Source of the DNA: Thalassospira xiamenensis M-5 = DSM 17429
Lineage (GTDB): Bacteria > Pseudomonadota > Alphaproteobacteria > Rhodospirillales > Thalassospiraceae
Assembly (NCBI RefSeq): GCF_000300235.2
Contig: NZ_CP004388.1
Location: 4,286,001 to 4,350,000 of the forward strand
Direction: 5' to 3'
DNA: 64,000 nt
Shown: positions 44,947-54,259 of the stretch, piece by piece
Layout of the letters: every line of letters starts with the position of its first letter
Position numbering within the stretch: position 1 is the stretch's first letter
Made by a program: the position numbers and the translations under genes
The notes under the pieces: model-generated
The model's database searches: none
Told to the model about the DNA's origin: nothing
What the model saw: only the letters and a program-made list of their open reading frames with translations

Positions 44947-45539
44947 GCTGCACCAGCCTCCTTATCGGATGGGTCAAGCCACCCGATATTGCCGTCAGCA
45001 CGACGATATACAACATTCAATCCGCCATGTTTGCCATTCCGGAACATAAGTGCCGGAATGTCCCCCAAGTCGAGCCGCATAACAGCTTCTCCAACAGAGA
45101 GCGTATCAATGCGATCCGATGTTTCAGCGACGATCACAGGCTCGAAGCCGTTGACATGTTCGTCATCAGAATGATCGTCGTCTTCCTGTGCGATCACATA
45201 ATGTGTCGCATCAATTCTTGCCTGCTCATACTGATCACGGTTGGTATGATGGTCACGCAGACGCCGCTTGTAGCGTCGCAACTGTTTAGCGACACGATCA
45301 CAGGCGGAATCGAAGGCAGGATACACTTCATTCGCTGATGCCTTCGCCTGAACCAACATGCCCTTGCCGACATGGACCGATATCTGCGTGATGTAGAGAT
45401 GCGCCTCTTTGGTGATGGTCACCGTTGCTTCGATCGCGTGATCGAAATATTTCTCTACCGCAGGGTCCAACGTCTCGACGACGTGTTGACGGAGTGCGTT
45501 ACCAACGTCGAGTTGTTTACCAATAACCGTAATTTGCAT
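44943..45539 (-). CDS. hpf: Long-form ribosome hibernation promoting factor
   Basis: 198 residues from ATG 45539 with a GGGGAT site upstream; an earlier start at 45599 adds 20 residues. The S30AE domain is about residues 1-100 (MQITVIGKQLDVG...), then an acidic linker, then the C-terminal dimerisation domain (DTLSVGEAVMRLDLGDIPAL). The long form drives 100S ribosome dimers in stationary phase. Coupled by overlap to ptsN. Confidence 0.95.
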   Translation of the reverse strand: MQITVIGKQLDVGNALRQHVVETLDPAVEKYFDHAIEATVTITKEAHLYITQISVHVGKGMLVQAKASANEVYPAFDSACDRVAKQLRRYKRRLRDHHTNRDQYEQARIDATHYVIAQEDDDHSDDEHVNGFEPVIVAETSDRIDTLSVGEAVMRLDLGDIPALMFRNGKHGGLNVVYRRADGNIGWLDPSDKEAGAA

Positions 45540-45701
45540 GGATCGCCTATCCCCAGTTGAGTGACTTCCCAGTACATATGGACATTCAGTGCCCCTCAAT
45601 CAGGAGGCCGCACCATATTCCCTCGTTAATGCCAAGTCAACATTTGGGTATTATTGCTGAATATACAATACCTTAAGGTATATTTTGCAGTGTTTGACTG
45701 G

Positions 45702-47270
45702 CTAGGAAACCCGCGACTTTTTTTCGCGCCGTCGCTGGACCGACGAGGGAATTCTCATCGCTTCGCGGTATTTTGCCACTGTTCGGCGGGCGATGTCGAT
45801 CCCTTCCTTTTGAAGCAGCTCGACAAGTTTGTCATCAGACAAAATCTTTTTCGGATCTTCCCCGTCTATCAATGACTTGATGCGATGACGAACAGATTCA
45901 GAAGAATGCGCATCTCCGCCATCCGCAGATGAAATTGCCGTGGTGAAAAAGTACTTCAACTCGTAAACGCCACGCGGGGTCGCCATAAACTTGCCATTGG
46001 TCACCCGTGAAACCGTGCTTTCATGCATGCCGATTGCTTCGGCGATATCGCGCAGGATCAACGGGCGCAAGTGCGACACGCCGTAATTGAAGAATCCATC
46101 CTGCTGACGCACGATCTCGCTTGCGACTTTCATGATCGTGGTAGCACGTTGATGCAGTGCCTTTACCAGCCAATTGGCGTTCTGAAGCTTCTCGCTAAGA
46201 AAACTTCGTTCCTCGCGATTACGCAGCCCCTGTCCTATCTTTACGGCGTAATCCTCGTTCACCAATACGCGCGGCAATGCATCGCTGTTCAGTTCAAGAT
46301 GCCAGTTGCCGCTTCCGGCTGCGCGCATCAGAACATCGGGAATGACCGGCGTTGCCGGTTCCCCATCGGCGGTTCGCCCCGGACGCGGATCAAGGGTGCG
46401 AATTTCGGAAATCATGTCCGAAAGATCATCGGTATCCACGCCGCATATCCGGCGCAAGCGATCAAATTCACGACGCGCAAGCAAATCCAGATTAGCCAGC
46501 AACGCTGCCATCGCTGGATCAAACCGATTAAGCTCACGCAATTGCAGTTCGAGGCATTGGGCAAGGTCGCGGGCGAAGATGCCCACTGGCTCAAATCCCT
46601 GCATAACGGCAAGAACGCGCAATACATCGCTCATTTCGCATTCAAGTGCCTCGGCAACCTCTTCAAGCGGCCCGGCGACATAGCCATTTTCATCAAGCAT
46701 ATCGATCAGGTAGCTGCCAATCATGCGTGAAATGGCATCCGCAAACGCGATGTTAAGCTGATCATCAAGTGACTGACGAAGTGTCGCCTTGTCGGCAAGC
46801 GTCTGTTCCAGGCCAGGCAGATCTTCGCCGCTGCCTCCACCACCCGTTCCACCGCTATAGGGCGACGAATAATCATGGTTTCCGGCAACCGGGGCACCAT
46901 CGGGAGTGATTTCACCTTCGCCGTTGTAAAGGGCATCTGGCGCACAATCGAGCGGACCGGAATCGCCGGTGCTCATGGTTTCACTTGACGTCAGGCGGTC
47001 GGTGCCAAAACGATCTTCTCGATCAGAAAAATCATCGCTGGTACGGGAATCGATACCCTGATCGCCATTCCCGACTGCCCCGTCACCTGTTTCGGCAAAG
47101 GTTTGCCCCGGATCTGCGCGTTCCAGCAGCGGATTTTCCAGCAATTCACTATCGATGAAATTGGAAAGTTCGATGTTGTTAAATTGCAGCAGTTTGATCG
47201 CCTGCTGCAACTGAGGCGTCATGACGAGAGACTGAGACTGACGAAGATCAAGCCGCGCCTTCAGGGCCAT
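45702..47270 (-). CDS. rpoN: RNA polymerase sigma-54 factor
   Basis: 522 residues. The N-terminal activator-interacting region is Gln-rich (SQSLVMTPQLQQAIKLLQ), an acidic linker follows, then the core-binding domain. The DNA-binding part ends with the RpoN box ARRTVAKYRE near residue 500. It directs transcription of nitrogen, motility and other enhancer-dependent genes. It follows lptB with a 49-nt gap and precedes hpf by about 160 nt. Confidence 0.98.
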   Translation of the reverse strand: MALKARLDLRQSQSLVMTPQLQQAIKLLQFNNIELSNFIDSELLENPLLERADPGQTFAETGDGAVGNGDQGIDSRTSDDFSDREDRFGTDRLTSSETMSTGDSGPLDCAPDALYNGEGEITPDGAPVAGNHDYSSPYSGGTGGGGSGEDLPGLEQTLADKATLRQSLDDQLNIAFADAISRMIGSYLIDMLDENGYVAGPLEEVAEALECEMSDVLRVLAVMQGFEPVGIFARDLAQCLELQLRELNRFDPAMAALLANLDLLARREFDRLRRICGVDTDDLSDMISEIRTLDPRPGRTADGEPATPVIPDVLMRAAGSGNWHLELNSDALPRVLVNEDYAVKIGQGLRNREERSFLSEKLQNANWLVKALHQRATTIMKVASEIVRQQDGFFNYGVSHLRPLILRDIAEAIGMHESTVSRVTNGKFMATPRGVYELKYFFTTAISSADGGDAHSSESVRHRIKSLIDGEDPKKILSDDKLVELLQKEGIDIARRTVAKYREAMRIPSSVQRRREKKSRVS

Positions 47271-47319
47271 TATGAACTACCCCTCGTCAATCCGAACCCC
47301 CTAGAAACAAGGTGTGTGA

Positions 47320-48147
47320 TCAAAGGCTGAAACGATCACCCAGATAAACCCTTCTGACATCGTCATTTCTGACGATTTCGTCAGGACCACCTTCCATCAA
47401 AACCCGACCGTCATGCAAGATATATGCCCGGTCAATGATGTCCAGAGTCTCGCGCACATTGTGGTCGGTAATCAAGACCCCAATGCCACGATCTTTCAGA
47501 TGACGTACAAGATCGCGAATATCACCGACCGCAATCGGGTCAATCCCAGCCAGCGGCTCGTCCAGCAGAACGAAGTTCGGATGGGCCGCAAGGGCACGTG
47601 CAATCTCGCAACGGCGGCGTTCCCCACCCGACAGGGCAAGGGCAGGAGTGCGGCGCAAATGCTCGATGGCAAATTCCGCCAAAAGATCTTCCAGGTTCTG
47701 TTCACGCTTGATCCGGTCATCTTCCACGACCTCCAGAACCGCCATGATGTTCTGTTCGACCGTCATCCCGCGGAAAATCGATGCTTCCTGCGGCAAATAA
47801 CCGATTCCCATGCGTGCACGCTGATACATCGGCATCATGGTGATATCGCGCCCATCAAGCGAAATATTCCCCCGATCCGGAGAAATCAGACCCGTGATGA
47901 TATAAAAACTGGTTGTCTTTCCGGCGCCATTTGGTCCGAGAAGGCCGACGGCTTCGCCGCGTTGTACCGACATCGACACGTCTTTAAGCACCGGTCGCTT
48001 CTTGAAGCTCTTGCCAAGATTGTGCGCCACCAGCCCCTTGTTGGCTGTCACCAGCCGCGGGCCCGTACCGGAGGATGCATTGCTGCCACTACCGGTCTTT
48101 GGTGCATGTGTGTTGTCGGATTTTCCGCTTTTGCGCGACCAGAACAA
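47320..48147 (-). CDS. lptB: LPS export ABC transporter ATP-binding protein LptB
   Basis: 275 residues. The ATPase core is canonical: Walker [10 protein letters not shown] (about 71-79), signature LSGGERRR, Walker [13 protein letters not shown] and switch His in [11 protein letters not shown]. An extra N-terminal segment of about 35 residues (Ser/Gly/Lys-rich) precedes it and is absent from E. coli LptB. It powers the LptBFG transporter that pulls LPS from the inner membrane. Placed directly after lptA. Confidence 0.97.
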   Translation of the reverse strand: MFWSRKSGKSDNTHAPKTGSGSNASSGTGPRLVTANKGLVAHNLGKSFKKRPVLKDVSMSVQRGEAVGLLGPNGAGKTTSFYIITGLISPDRGNISLDGRDITMMPMYQRARMGIGYLPQEASIFRGMTVEQNIMAVLEVVEDDRIKREQNLEDLLAEFAIEHLRRTPALALSGGERRRCEIARALAAHPNFVLLDEPLAGIDPIAVGDIRDLVRHLKDRGIGVLITDHNVRETLDIIDRAYILHDGRVLMEGGPDEIVRNDDVRRVYLGDRFSL

Positions 48148-48162
48148 ATTCCCGACCCTTCG

Positions 48163-49026
48163 TCAGTTGCCATTCCCGGATTGGCCCGGGCTGTTTTCGT
48201 CGTCTTTTTCCGGCACAAGCAAACCGCGAACGCGGCTTTTGCCATCGCCATTTCCGCTGGCGGTCAATCGGCTGACACCTGTATTCAGGTCGACAACAGC
48301 GCGATCCCCATTCAGCTGGTTCTCGCCGCGCGTGATCTTAACCGATCCGACAAGGGTTGCGATACCCGTTTTCGCATCATAAACGCCTTGATTGCCAACC
48401 ACAAAATCGGTTGACGTTCGGATGGTAACATTTCCATCACCGTCAATGCGGCTCAGTTCGTTTTCGCCATTCTTGCCTGCTTCGAACCGTGCCGTCAGAA
48501 CATCACCGCGAAGGGTACGATCATCGGCAACGGCAACCGCATTACCACGTGCAACCGCCATACGTTCGGTTTCCCAGTATTCAAGGCTTTCTTCAGCGGT
48601 CAGGGTTTCATTGGGTGTTTTGTATCGCAGATCTTTACCCGTCAAAACGACAACGGCATCGTCAATGTCATAAATCGCCTGATCACCGGTTGCGACATCG
48701 GTTTCTGAAGACAGTTTTACGTTGCCCGTGGCAATGATACGGTAAATCTCGCTTTGACCGTCACGATCCCGATAAAGGGCACGCAGTTCATCTGCGTCCA
48801 CACGGGAATTGCCGCGTTTAGCCACCGCATTACCTCGCGCAATCAGGACCTGCTCGTTACGACGCCATTCAATGCCGTTATCGGATTCGACCTCAAGCCC
48901 CCCGCTTCCACTTTGGGCAAGACCAAGTGGATCGGCATATGCCGCCACTGAGGGAACCAGCAGCGCGCCCCCAAAAACTGTCGCCATCAAAAAACGGCGC
49001 ACCGCAAAACGCGCAACTGCGATCAT
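48163..49026 (-). CDS. lptA: LPS transport periplasmic protein LptA
   Basis: 287 residues. Signal peptide residues 1-32 (cleaved near AYADP). Two OstA-type repeats follow, beginning GIEWRRNEQVLIARGNAVA. The rest is beta-rich (TVRTSTDFVV-type strands) and it is longer than E. coli LptA (185). It forms the periplasmic bridge that carries LPS between the membranes. It overlaps lptC by 4 nt (ATGA). Confidence 0.9.
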   Translation of the reverse strand: MIAVARFAVRRFLMATVFGGALLVPSVAAYADPLGLAQSGSGGLEVESDNGIEWRRNEQVLIARGNAVAKRGNSRVDADELRALYRDRDGQSEIYRIIATGNVKLSSETDVATGDQAIYDIDDAVVVLTGKDLRYKTPNETLTAEESLEYWETERMAVARGNAVAVADDRTLRGDVLTARFEAGKNGENELSRIDGDGNVTIRTSTDFVVGNQGVYDAKTGIATLVGSVKITRGENQLNGDRAVVDLNTGVSRLTASGNGDGKSRVRGLLVPEKDDENSPGQSGNGN

Positions 49027-49730
49027 GATTTACCTTTCAAAGCACTATCGAAAATCACCAGACGAGCATTCCCCAAAAAGCGGATCACGGCACCCTTGTC
49101 CTCAAGCTCAAACCCGGTGTCAGATTTGATCGTCCCGAACGGTCCCTGTCCATCGACAGGTTCATTGCCTTTGGCACTGCCGCTATTCAATGCGATCTCG
49201 GCCTGCTCGGTATGAATTTCAAACCCCTGATCGTGATACATATTCACGGTCCCGACCAGATCAAGCAATTCATCGGACTGGGTATAAAAACCTTCATCCG
49301 CCGTAAGTGCAATCCACGAACCATCTTCAAGCGTTATATCAGCCTGCGGTGCATCAAGATGCACATGTGCCAGCCGCTCGCCGCTTTCCGGTTGCTCAAC
49401 CGCGTCGTTGGCTGTGACGGTGAAGGGTTGCTTATTCCCATCCACGCCAAAAAAGCGCGGATTGCTCATGGTAACATTTTCCATCAAATCATCGGGTGTG
49501 GTCGAAAAGCCAAGACGAAAACCGCTTTCCTGAACCTTCTCGATTTGTGGCCACAGCACAACAAGAGCAACAAGCGATGCCGCAATCAACGGCAGCACAA
49601 GTTTCAGCATGTTAACGATCGAACGGCGAAACGGATTGATTCGCACGTCCCGCCGCCCGGACGGAAGACGATCGTTCATGCGCGCATTACGCGCGGCCCT
49701 CTCGATCTCGGCCTTCCGTTCTTCGCTCAT
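49023..49730 (-). CDS. lptC: LPS export protein LptC
   Basis: 235 residues. A basic N-terminal stretch (residues 1-38), a single membrane helix at about 41-62 (LKLVLPLIAASLVALVVLW), then a periplasmic OstA-like beta-jellyroll (NPRFFGVDGNKQPFTVTA). It passes LPS from LptBFG to LptA. It starts 3 nt after the kdsD stop and overlaps lptA by 4 nt. Confidence 0.92.
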   Translation of the reverse strand: MSEERKAEIERAARNARMNDRLPSGRRDVRINPFRRSIVNMLKLVLPLIAASLVALVVLWPQIEKVQESGFRLGFSTTPDDLMENVTMSNPRFFGVDGNKQPFTVTANDAVEQPESGERLAHVHLDAPQADITLEDGSWIALTADEGFYTQSDELLDLVGTVNMYHDQGFEIHTEQAEIALNSGSAKGNEPVDGQGPFGTIKSDTGFELEDKGAVIRFLGNARLVIFDSALKGKS

Positions 49731-49733
49731 GGA

Positions 49734-50732
49734 TTACGCAACCCCCAAACGCAGAAGGTCATGAATATGCACAAGGCCAACCGGCTTGCCTGCATCATCA
49801 ACGACAAACAAGGCCGTGATGCTGCGATCATTCATAATCGCAAGTGCCTCGACAGCCAGAACATCGGATTTGGTCGCCTTGGGATTGGGTGTCATCACAT
49901 CACCGACCCGCATTGCCACCAGATTGTCTGCCATATGCCTGCGTAGATCACCATCCGTTACGATACCGCTCATCACGCCTGTATCGTCGAGCACACCGAC
50001 ACAGCCAAATGACTTGCCAGTCATGATGACCAATGCCTCGGACATCAGCGCATTTTCCCCAATAAGTGGAATATCCGCAACGTCATGCATAACGTCACTA
50101 ACACGCAGCAATCGCTGCCCCAGTTTGCCACCAGGGTGGAATGTGCGGAAATCATCGGCGCTGAAACCACGACGCTCCATCAAAGTCACAGCAAGCGCAT
50201 CGGCAAAAGCCAGCATCGCTGTCGTCGACGTCGTCGGTGCCTGCCTGTTCGGGCAGGCTTCCGGGCTATTGGGCAGAATCAGCGGATAATCACATTGAGC
50301 TGCCAGCGAACTTTCCGGACGCCGGGTCATACCGATCAACGGCACGTTAAAGCGGCGCGTATACGCGATGATATCTGACAGTTCTGGTGTTTCGCCTGAA
50401 TTCGACAGGGCCAAGACGGCATCATTCTTGCCGATCATCCCCAAATCGCCATGGCTGGCTTCAGCCGGATGCACAAAGAAGGATGGCGTTCCTGTCGAGG
50501 CAAAAGTTGCTGCGATCTTTTTGGCAATATGACCACTTTTACCCATGCCGGTTACGACAAGGCGGCCCGCAAGGCTCTCGATCAGATCGATTGCCTTGCA
50601 AAAATCGCCGTTTAAGGATTTTGCAAGATCACTGAGTGCATCGGCTTCAATTGCCAGAACCCGGCGGGCGACTTCAAGGTCTTTCTCCGATGCCGGTTCA
50701 GGCGTGTTTTGCGGTTTCGGGGTCACTGTCAT
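49734..50732 (-). CDS. kdsD: Arabinose-5-phosphate isomerase (KdsD/KpsF)
   Basis: 332 residues. The SIS domain (VVTGMGKSGHIAKKIAATF, HGDLGMIGKNDAVLALSNSGET) is followed by a CBS pair (about residues 210-330). It interconverts ribulose-5-phosphate and arabinose-5-phosphate, the first step of Kdo synthesis, supplying LPS. Its place before lptC fits the LPS role. It starts 194 nt from the rnd stop. Confidence 0.96.
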   Translation of the reverse strand: MTVTPKPQNTPEPASEKDLEVARRVLAIEADALSDLAKSLNGDFCKAIDLIESLAGRLVVTGMGKSGHIAKKIAATFASTGTPSFFVHPAEASHGDLGMIGKNDAVLALSNSGETPELSDIIAYTRRFNVPLIGMTRRPESSLAAQCDYPLILPNSPEACPNRQAPTTSTTAMLAFADALAVTLMERRGFSADDFRTFHPGGKLGQRLLRVSDVMHDVADIPLIGENALMSEALVIMTGKSFGCVGVLDDTGVMSGIVTDGDLRRHMADNLVAMRVGDVMTPNPKATKSDVLAVEALAIMNDRSITALFVVDDAGKPVGLVHIHDLLRLGVA

Positions 50733-50926
50733 CAGTTTCTTTATGCGTTTCCCGGCGGAACTAACTACGGGGAAAGATGGGCGGGATCATCTGCACTGGC
50801 AAGCGACAAAAGCAACGATCAGGTTAATGATGTCGGAAGGGATCATTCCCTTACGCCAAATGCCGTTGACGCAGAATTAACAATGCAGGCTCACCAGGAA
50901 AAATTTCAACACACCAAAAAGGCAAA

Positions 50927-51538
50927 TCAGTGGGCAAAAATGTCTGTCTCTTCCCAGCCAGCAAGATCAAGTGTCGCCCGTGTCGGCAGGAACTCAAAAC
51001 AGGCCTGGGCCAGTTCCGTTCTTCCTTCGCGCGCCAAACGACGATCAAGCTCTTCCTTGGCCTTGTGCAGATACAGCACATCGGACGCGGCATATGCGAT
51101 CTGTTCATCTGACAGATCAGAAGAACCCCAGTCAGAGCTTTGCTGTTGCTTGTCGAGGTTGATTCCAACCAGCTCCCTTACAAGGTCTTTTAAACCATGG
51201 CGGTCGGTGTAGGTGCGCACGAGTTTGGATGCAATCTTGGTGCAATAGACTGGTGCACACCGCACACCAAGATACTTGTCCATCACAGCAATATCGAACC
51301 GCCCAAAGTGAAACAGCTTCAAAACCGACGGATCGGACAAAAGCTTTTTAAGGTTGGGCGCTTCGTAGCTTTCCACGTCAAACTTCACCAGATGAGCATC
51401 GCCATCCCCCGCCGAAAGCTGGACCACACAAAGACGATCACGATGCGGATTAAGGCCCATGGTTTCACTGTCAATGGCAACGGTTTTGCCAAGATCAAGC
51501 CCGTCGGGCAAGTCTCCATGATGAAGGAAATTGGTCAT
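50927..51538 (-). CDS. rnd: Ribonuclease D-like 3'-5' exonuclease (short form)
   Basis: 203 residues, only the DEDDy exonuclease domain; E. coli RNase D has about 375 with two HRDC domains. Motif I is AIDSETMGL (Asp23, Glu25), motif II HFGRFDIAVM, motif III YAASDVLYL. The short form is typical of Alphaproteobacteria, and its tRNA-processing role is inferred. Upstream of kdsD on the same strand. Confidence 0.9.
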   Translation of the reverse strand: MTNFLHHGDLPDGLDLGKTVAIDSETMGLNPHRDRLCVVQLSAGDGDAHLVKFDVESYEAPNLKKLLSDPSVLKLFHFGRFDIAVMDKYLGVRCAPVYCTKIASKLVRTYTDRHGLKDLVRELVGINLDKQQQSSDWGSSDLSDEQIAYAASDVLYLHKAKEELDRRLAREGRTELAQACFEFLPTRATLDLAGWEETDIFAH

Positions 51539-51659
51539 CGCAATTCTCCAGAATGCTGGTTTGACGCTGTATTAACACAGCATTACCAACGTCGCGATGC
51601 AAAAGACTCACCAAGATCAGCTTTTTGCGTCAATGAAATTTCGCAAAAAGCCCAATCAA

Positions 51660-52919
51660 TCACACAGATTTAACCTGATGTTTTTCAGACAAGCGCAACG
51701 CAGCAACGGCAACAGCAATCGAATTCCACGCAACAATCGCAGGCCAATTTGAAAATGCACTTTGTGTTGCCGCCAACGGAAATAAGGACAGAACCAGCGT
51801 ACCGAAATACAAACCAGCGACCAGACTTTGGCGATCCCCGTTCCGGAAATGGCGCAGCCCAGCCCAAACAAGTATTCCAACAAAAGCCAACCAAGGCAAA
51901 GTGCCCAGTAATCCAGTATCCGACAACCATTCTACATAGAAGTTATGCGGATGGGGATGACATTCGCTAATCAAGCCTTGTGCTTCGTAACTCGGACAAA
52001 CGAGACCAAAGTTTCCCATACCGGTCCCGGTAATAGGATGTTCCGCAAACAAGCGCCAACCAAGTGATGTCAGCTCACCATAGATCGAATTGCTATAGTC
52101 ACTGACAACATTCCCGAGCGCCATAACCCGTGCAAGAATGCGATCACTCAATATAAGAAGTGCGCCGATTCCACCCACAACAAGAGCAGCGATTGCCGCT
52201 GCAGCATGGCGGCTTTTTCCACCAACAAAAAACAAGCCAATCAAACCGGAACCAACCGCCAAAAGGGTCAGCACACTTGCAGTGCGTTCACCGCTCAGAA
52301 AAATAATTGCAAGCAAAAAGGGGAAAGTCGCCAAGCTGATACGAAAGATATTTTGTTTTGAAGTCGAAATGCATAAGGCGCAAGCCAATGTGATCGTCGC
52401 AAAGCCAGTCTTAGCAAGGTATATTCCGATATTCGGTCGATCTAGCGGACCCGTAAGCCGACCGGTCATCAGCTGCCCCCCCAACAGGGAATAACCGACA
52501 AAGAACTGATAAAACGCGTCAGCAACCGCTACAGCAGCCGTTATCATAAAAGCCTTGCAAACCCATCGAACAGCTTTCTCATCAGCGAGAATCCAACGCG
52601 TTACTGCCGCATAGAAAATCACAAACCGTATCCAGCTCGCTGATCGCCCGAAACTTTTGCCAGTAAATTCGGCAAAGGGTGAAACCAGTAAATTCAGGAT
52701 CAGCCAGATCATCAAAAGGATCGCGATATCTACTTCTCGCACCCAATACCAATCCCGGTACACGGCACTACGCACGAGAAACAACAGTCCGATTAAAACC
52801 AAAGCACCATCAGAAACGCCACGCGCAAACAACAGGAAGGCTGGGATCGTGCAAAGGAGGAATGTCGCAGCAATATGCATACGGCGATCAAACACACTGG
52901 AAGACTGGGCGGAAATCAC
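51660..52919 (-). CDS. O-antigen ligase/polymerase family membrane protein
   Basis: 419 residues, about 11-12 hydrophobic helices. The Wzy_C-type loop has WRLFAEHPITGTGMGNF and HPHNFYVEWLSDTGLLG, the conserved His region of WaaL/Wzy proteins. The start is a GTG at 52919 overlapping the glycosyltransferase stop. It joins or polymerises glycan repeat units at the periplasmic face; which reaction cannot be told from the sequence. The local GC appears lower than in neighbours. Confidence 0.88.
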   Translation of the reverse strand: MISAQSSSVFDRRMHIAATFLLCTIPAFLLFARGVSDGALVLIGLLFLVRSAVYRDWYWVREVDIAILLMIWLILNLLVSPFAEFTGKSFGRSASWIRFVIFYAAVTRWILADEKAVRWVCKAFMITAAVAVADAFYQFFVGYSLLGGQLMTGRLTGPLDRPNIGIYLAKTGFATITLACALCISTSKQNIFRISLATFPFLLAIIFLSGERTASVLTLLAVGSGLIGLFFVGGKSRHAAAAIAALVVGGIGALLILSDRILARVMALGNVVSDYSNSIYGELTSLGWRLFAEHPITGTGMGNFGLVCPSYEAQGLISECHPHPHNFYVEWLSDTGLLGTLPWLAFVGILVWAGLRHFRNGDRQSLVAGLYFGTLVLSLFPLAATQSAFSNWPAIVAWNSIAVAVAALRLSEKHQVKSV

Positions 52920-53866
52920 GGTTTGATCGGCCTCCTGATGCCGGAAATTTGTTCAAAAACAGGCACGAAGCGGTTCAAACTCGTTGAATCAGCAGGGCCA
53001 ATAGAAAGTTTGTTTGCCAGATATTGAAGCTGAAGATCAAGCCAATTGAACGGCGCACCATCACGCTTGGCTTTACGTGCAGCAGAAATACATTTGCCAA
53101 ACACTTTGCGACGCTTCGCCAAGCCCAGCTCGGGATGGGCGCGTAAAAAGTTTGCATAGGCAAAAAAACGATCATGATGTTGCTGCATTTTATTTGCCGA
53201 GAGGTGACTACCTGCGTCCGGAACAAGTGTCACAACCATGTCGGCATCAACGACCCGACGACCATGGTATGACAATCTCAAAGGCAAAGACTCGTCCTGA
53301 ATGAAGATGTCAGGGTCGCATCCCCCTGATTTTTCAAACAACTTCCTCTCAACCAGCCAAGTCATTCTAACCATGCCACGGCCTAAAATCCGCTCCAAGG
53401 CATCATCAAATATCTTGGCATCAATATTGTTGCCAATCATGTCGATGTTTGCCCGGGCAATTATTGCGTCAGTCTTTCGTCCGCGGCCATGCACCATGTC
53501 AGCATCGTATTCTTCGGCAAGCCGGAGCATGCAGGAAACCGCATCGGGCGCCAGAAGCTCGTCACAATCAAATAACGCAAGATATTTGCCACGCGCGCGT
53601 TCCGCGCCCTGATTTAGCCGGATCGCGGGACCGGCATTGTCATCATTGGCAATGACGCAAACAAAATCGTACTGCTTTGCAAAACCCTCCAAAACAGCAC
53701 GCGAGCCATCGGTTGACGCATCATCGACAAATATCACCTCGCACGAAAATCCACCCTGTTGCGCAAGCAATGTCTCAAAAAAATGCGGCAAAGCATTTTC
53801 CTTGTTGAACACCGGCAGTACAAAACTGACATCAGGCATCATGCCATCACAAGGAGAGGAAATCAT
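52916..53866 (-). CDS. Family 2 glycosyltransferase
   Basis: 316 residues from ATG 53866 with a GAGAG site; earlier or later ATGs exist. The GT-A fold starts SFVLPVFNKENALPHFFETL and carries VIFVDDASTDGS and LALFDCDELLAP with the metal-binding acidic motif. It adds a sugar to a polysaccharide or LPS precursor; donor and acceptor unknown. Coupled to the ligase-like gene (4-nt overlap), so the pair is a small envelope glycan unit between rnd and tRNA-Leu. Confidence 0.88.
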   Translation of the reverse strand: MISSPCDGMMPDVSFVLPVFNKENALPHFFETLLAQQGGFSCEVIFVDDASTDGSRAVLEGFAKQYDFVCVIANDDNAGPAIRLNQGAERARGKYLALFDCDELLAPDAVSCMLRLAEEYDADMVHGRGRKTDAIIARANIDMIGNNIDAKIFDDALERILGRGMVRMTWLVERKLFEKSGGCDPDIFIQDESLPLRLSYHGRRVVDADMVVTLVPDAGSHLSANKMQQHHDRFFAYANFLRAHPELGLAKRRKVFGKCISAARKAKRDGAPFNWLDLQLQYLANKLSIGPADSTSLNRFVPVFEQISGIRRPIKP

Positions 53867-53971
53867 CACAACTCTCAACTATGCAGATACTTCGTCGTCT
53901 TAACACAGTGCTTGATGCGCCGCGACGCAAAAGTCATGTGTATCTAGGGCTTTAAAGGTCCTAAAACGACA

Positions 53972-54003
53972 ATACCCCAGCACATTGACGATGTGCTGGG
54001 GTA

Positions 54004-54004
<1 letters not shown>
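53972..54004 (-). terminator. Terminator directly after tRNA-Leu
   Basis: ATACCCCAGCACAT (53972-53985) pairs perfectly with ATGTGCTGGGGTAT (53991-54004), loop of 5 nt. On the reverse strand it begins in the tRNA 3' CCA and is followed by TGTCGTTTT. Confidence 0.8.
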
Positions 54005-54090
<86 letters not shown>

Positions 54091-54259
54091 ATAGGGGCTT
54101 GTGGTATTTACCCGGCGGAACCCGCCGGAACGGGGCGCAATATACGCTGCCAAACTTCAGTGTCAACAACCTTTTTGAGGGTTTTGCAAAACGCGTCTTT
54201 GAAAATCGCCCACCGTCGCAAGACATAAGGAAAATCTTGATTTTCCCACTCATCCGCGA

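Noticed and set aside
47413-48414. 333-residue open frame antisense to lptB/lptA
   Set aside because: Covers two solid genes on the other strand; no protein family features.
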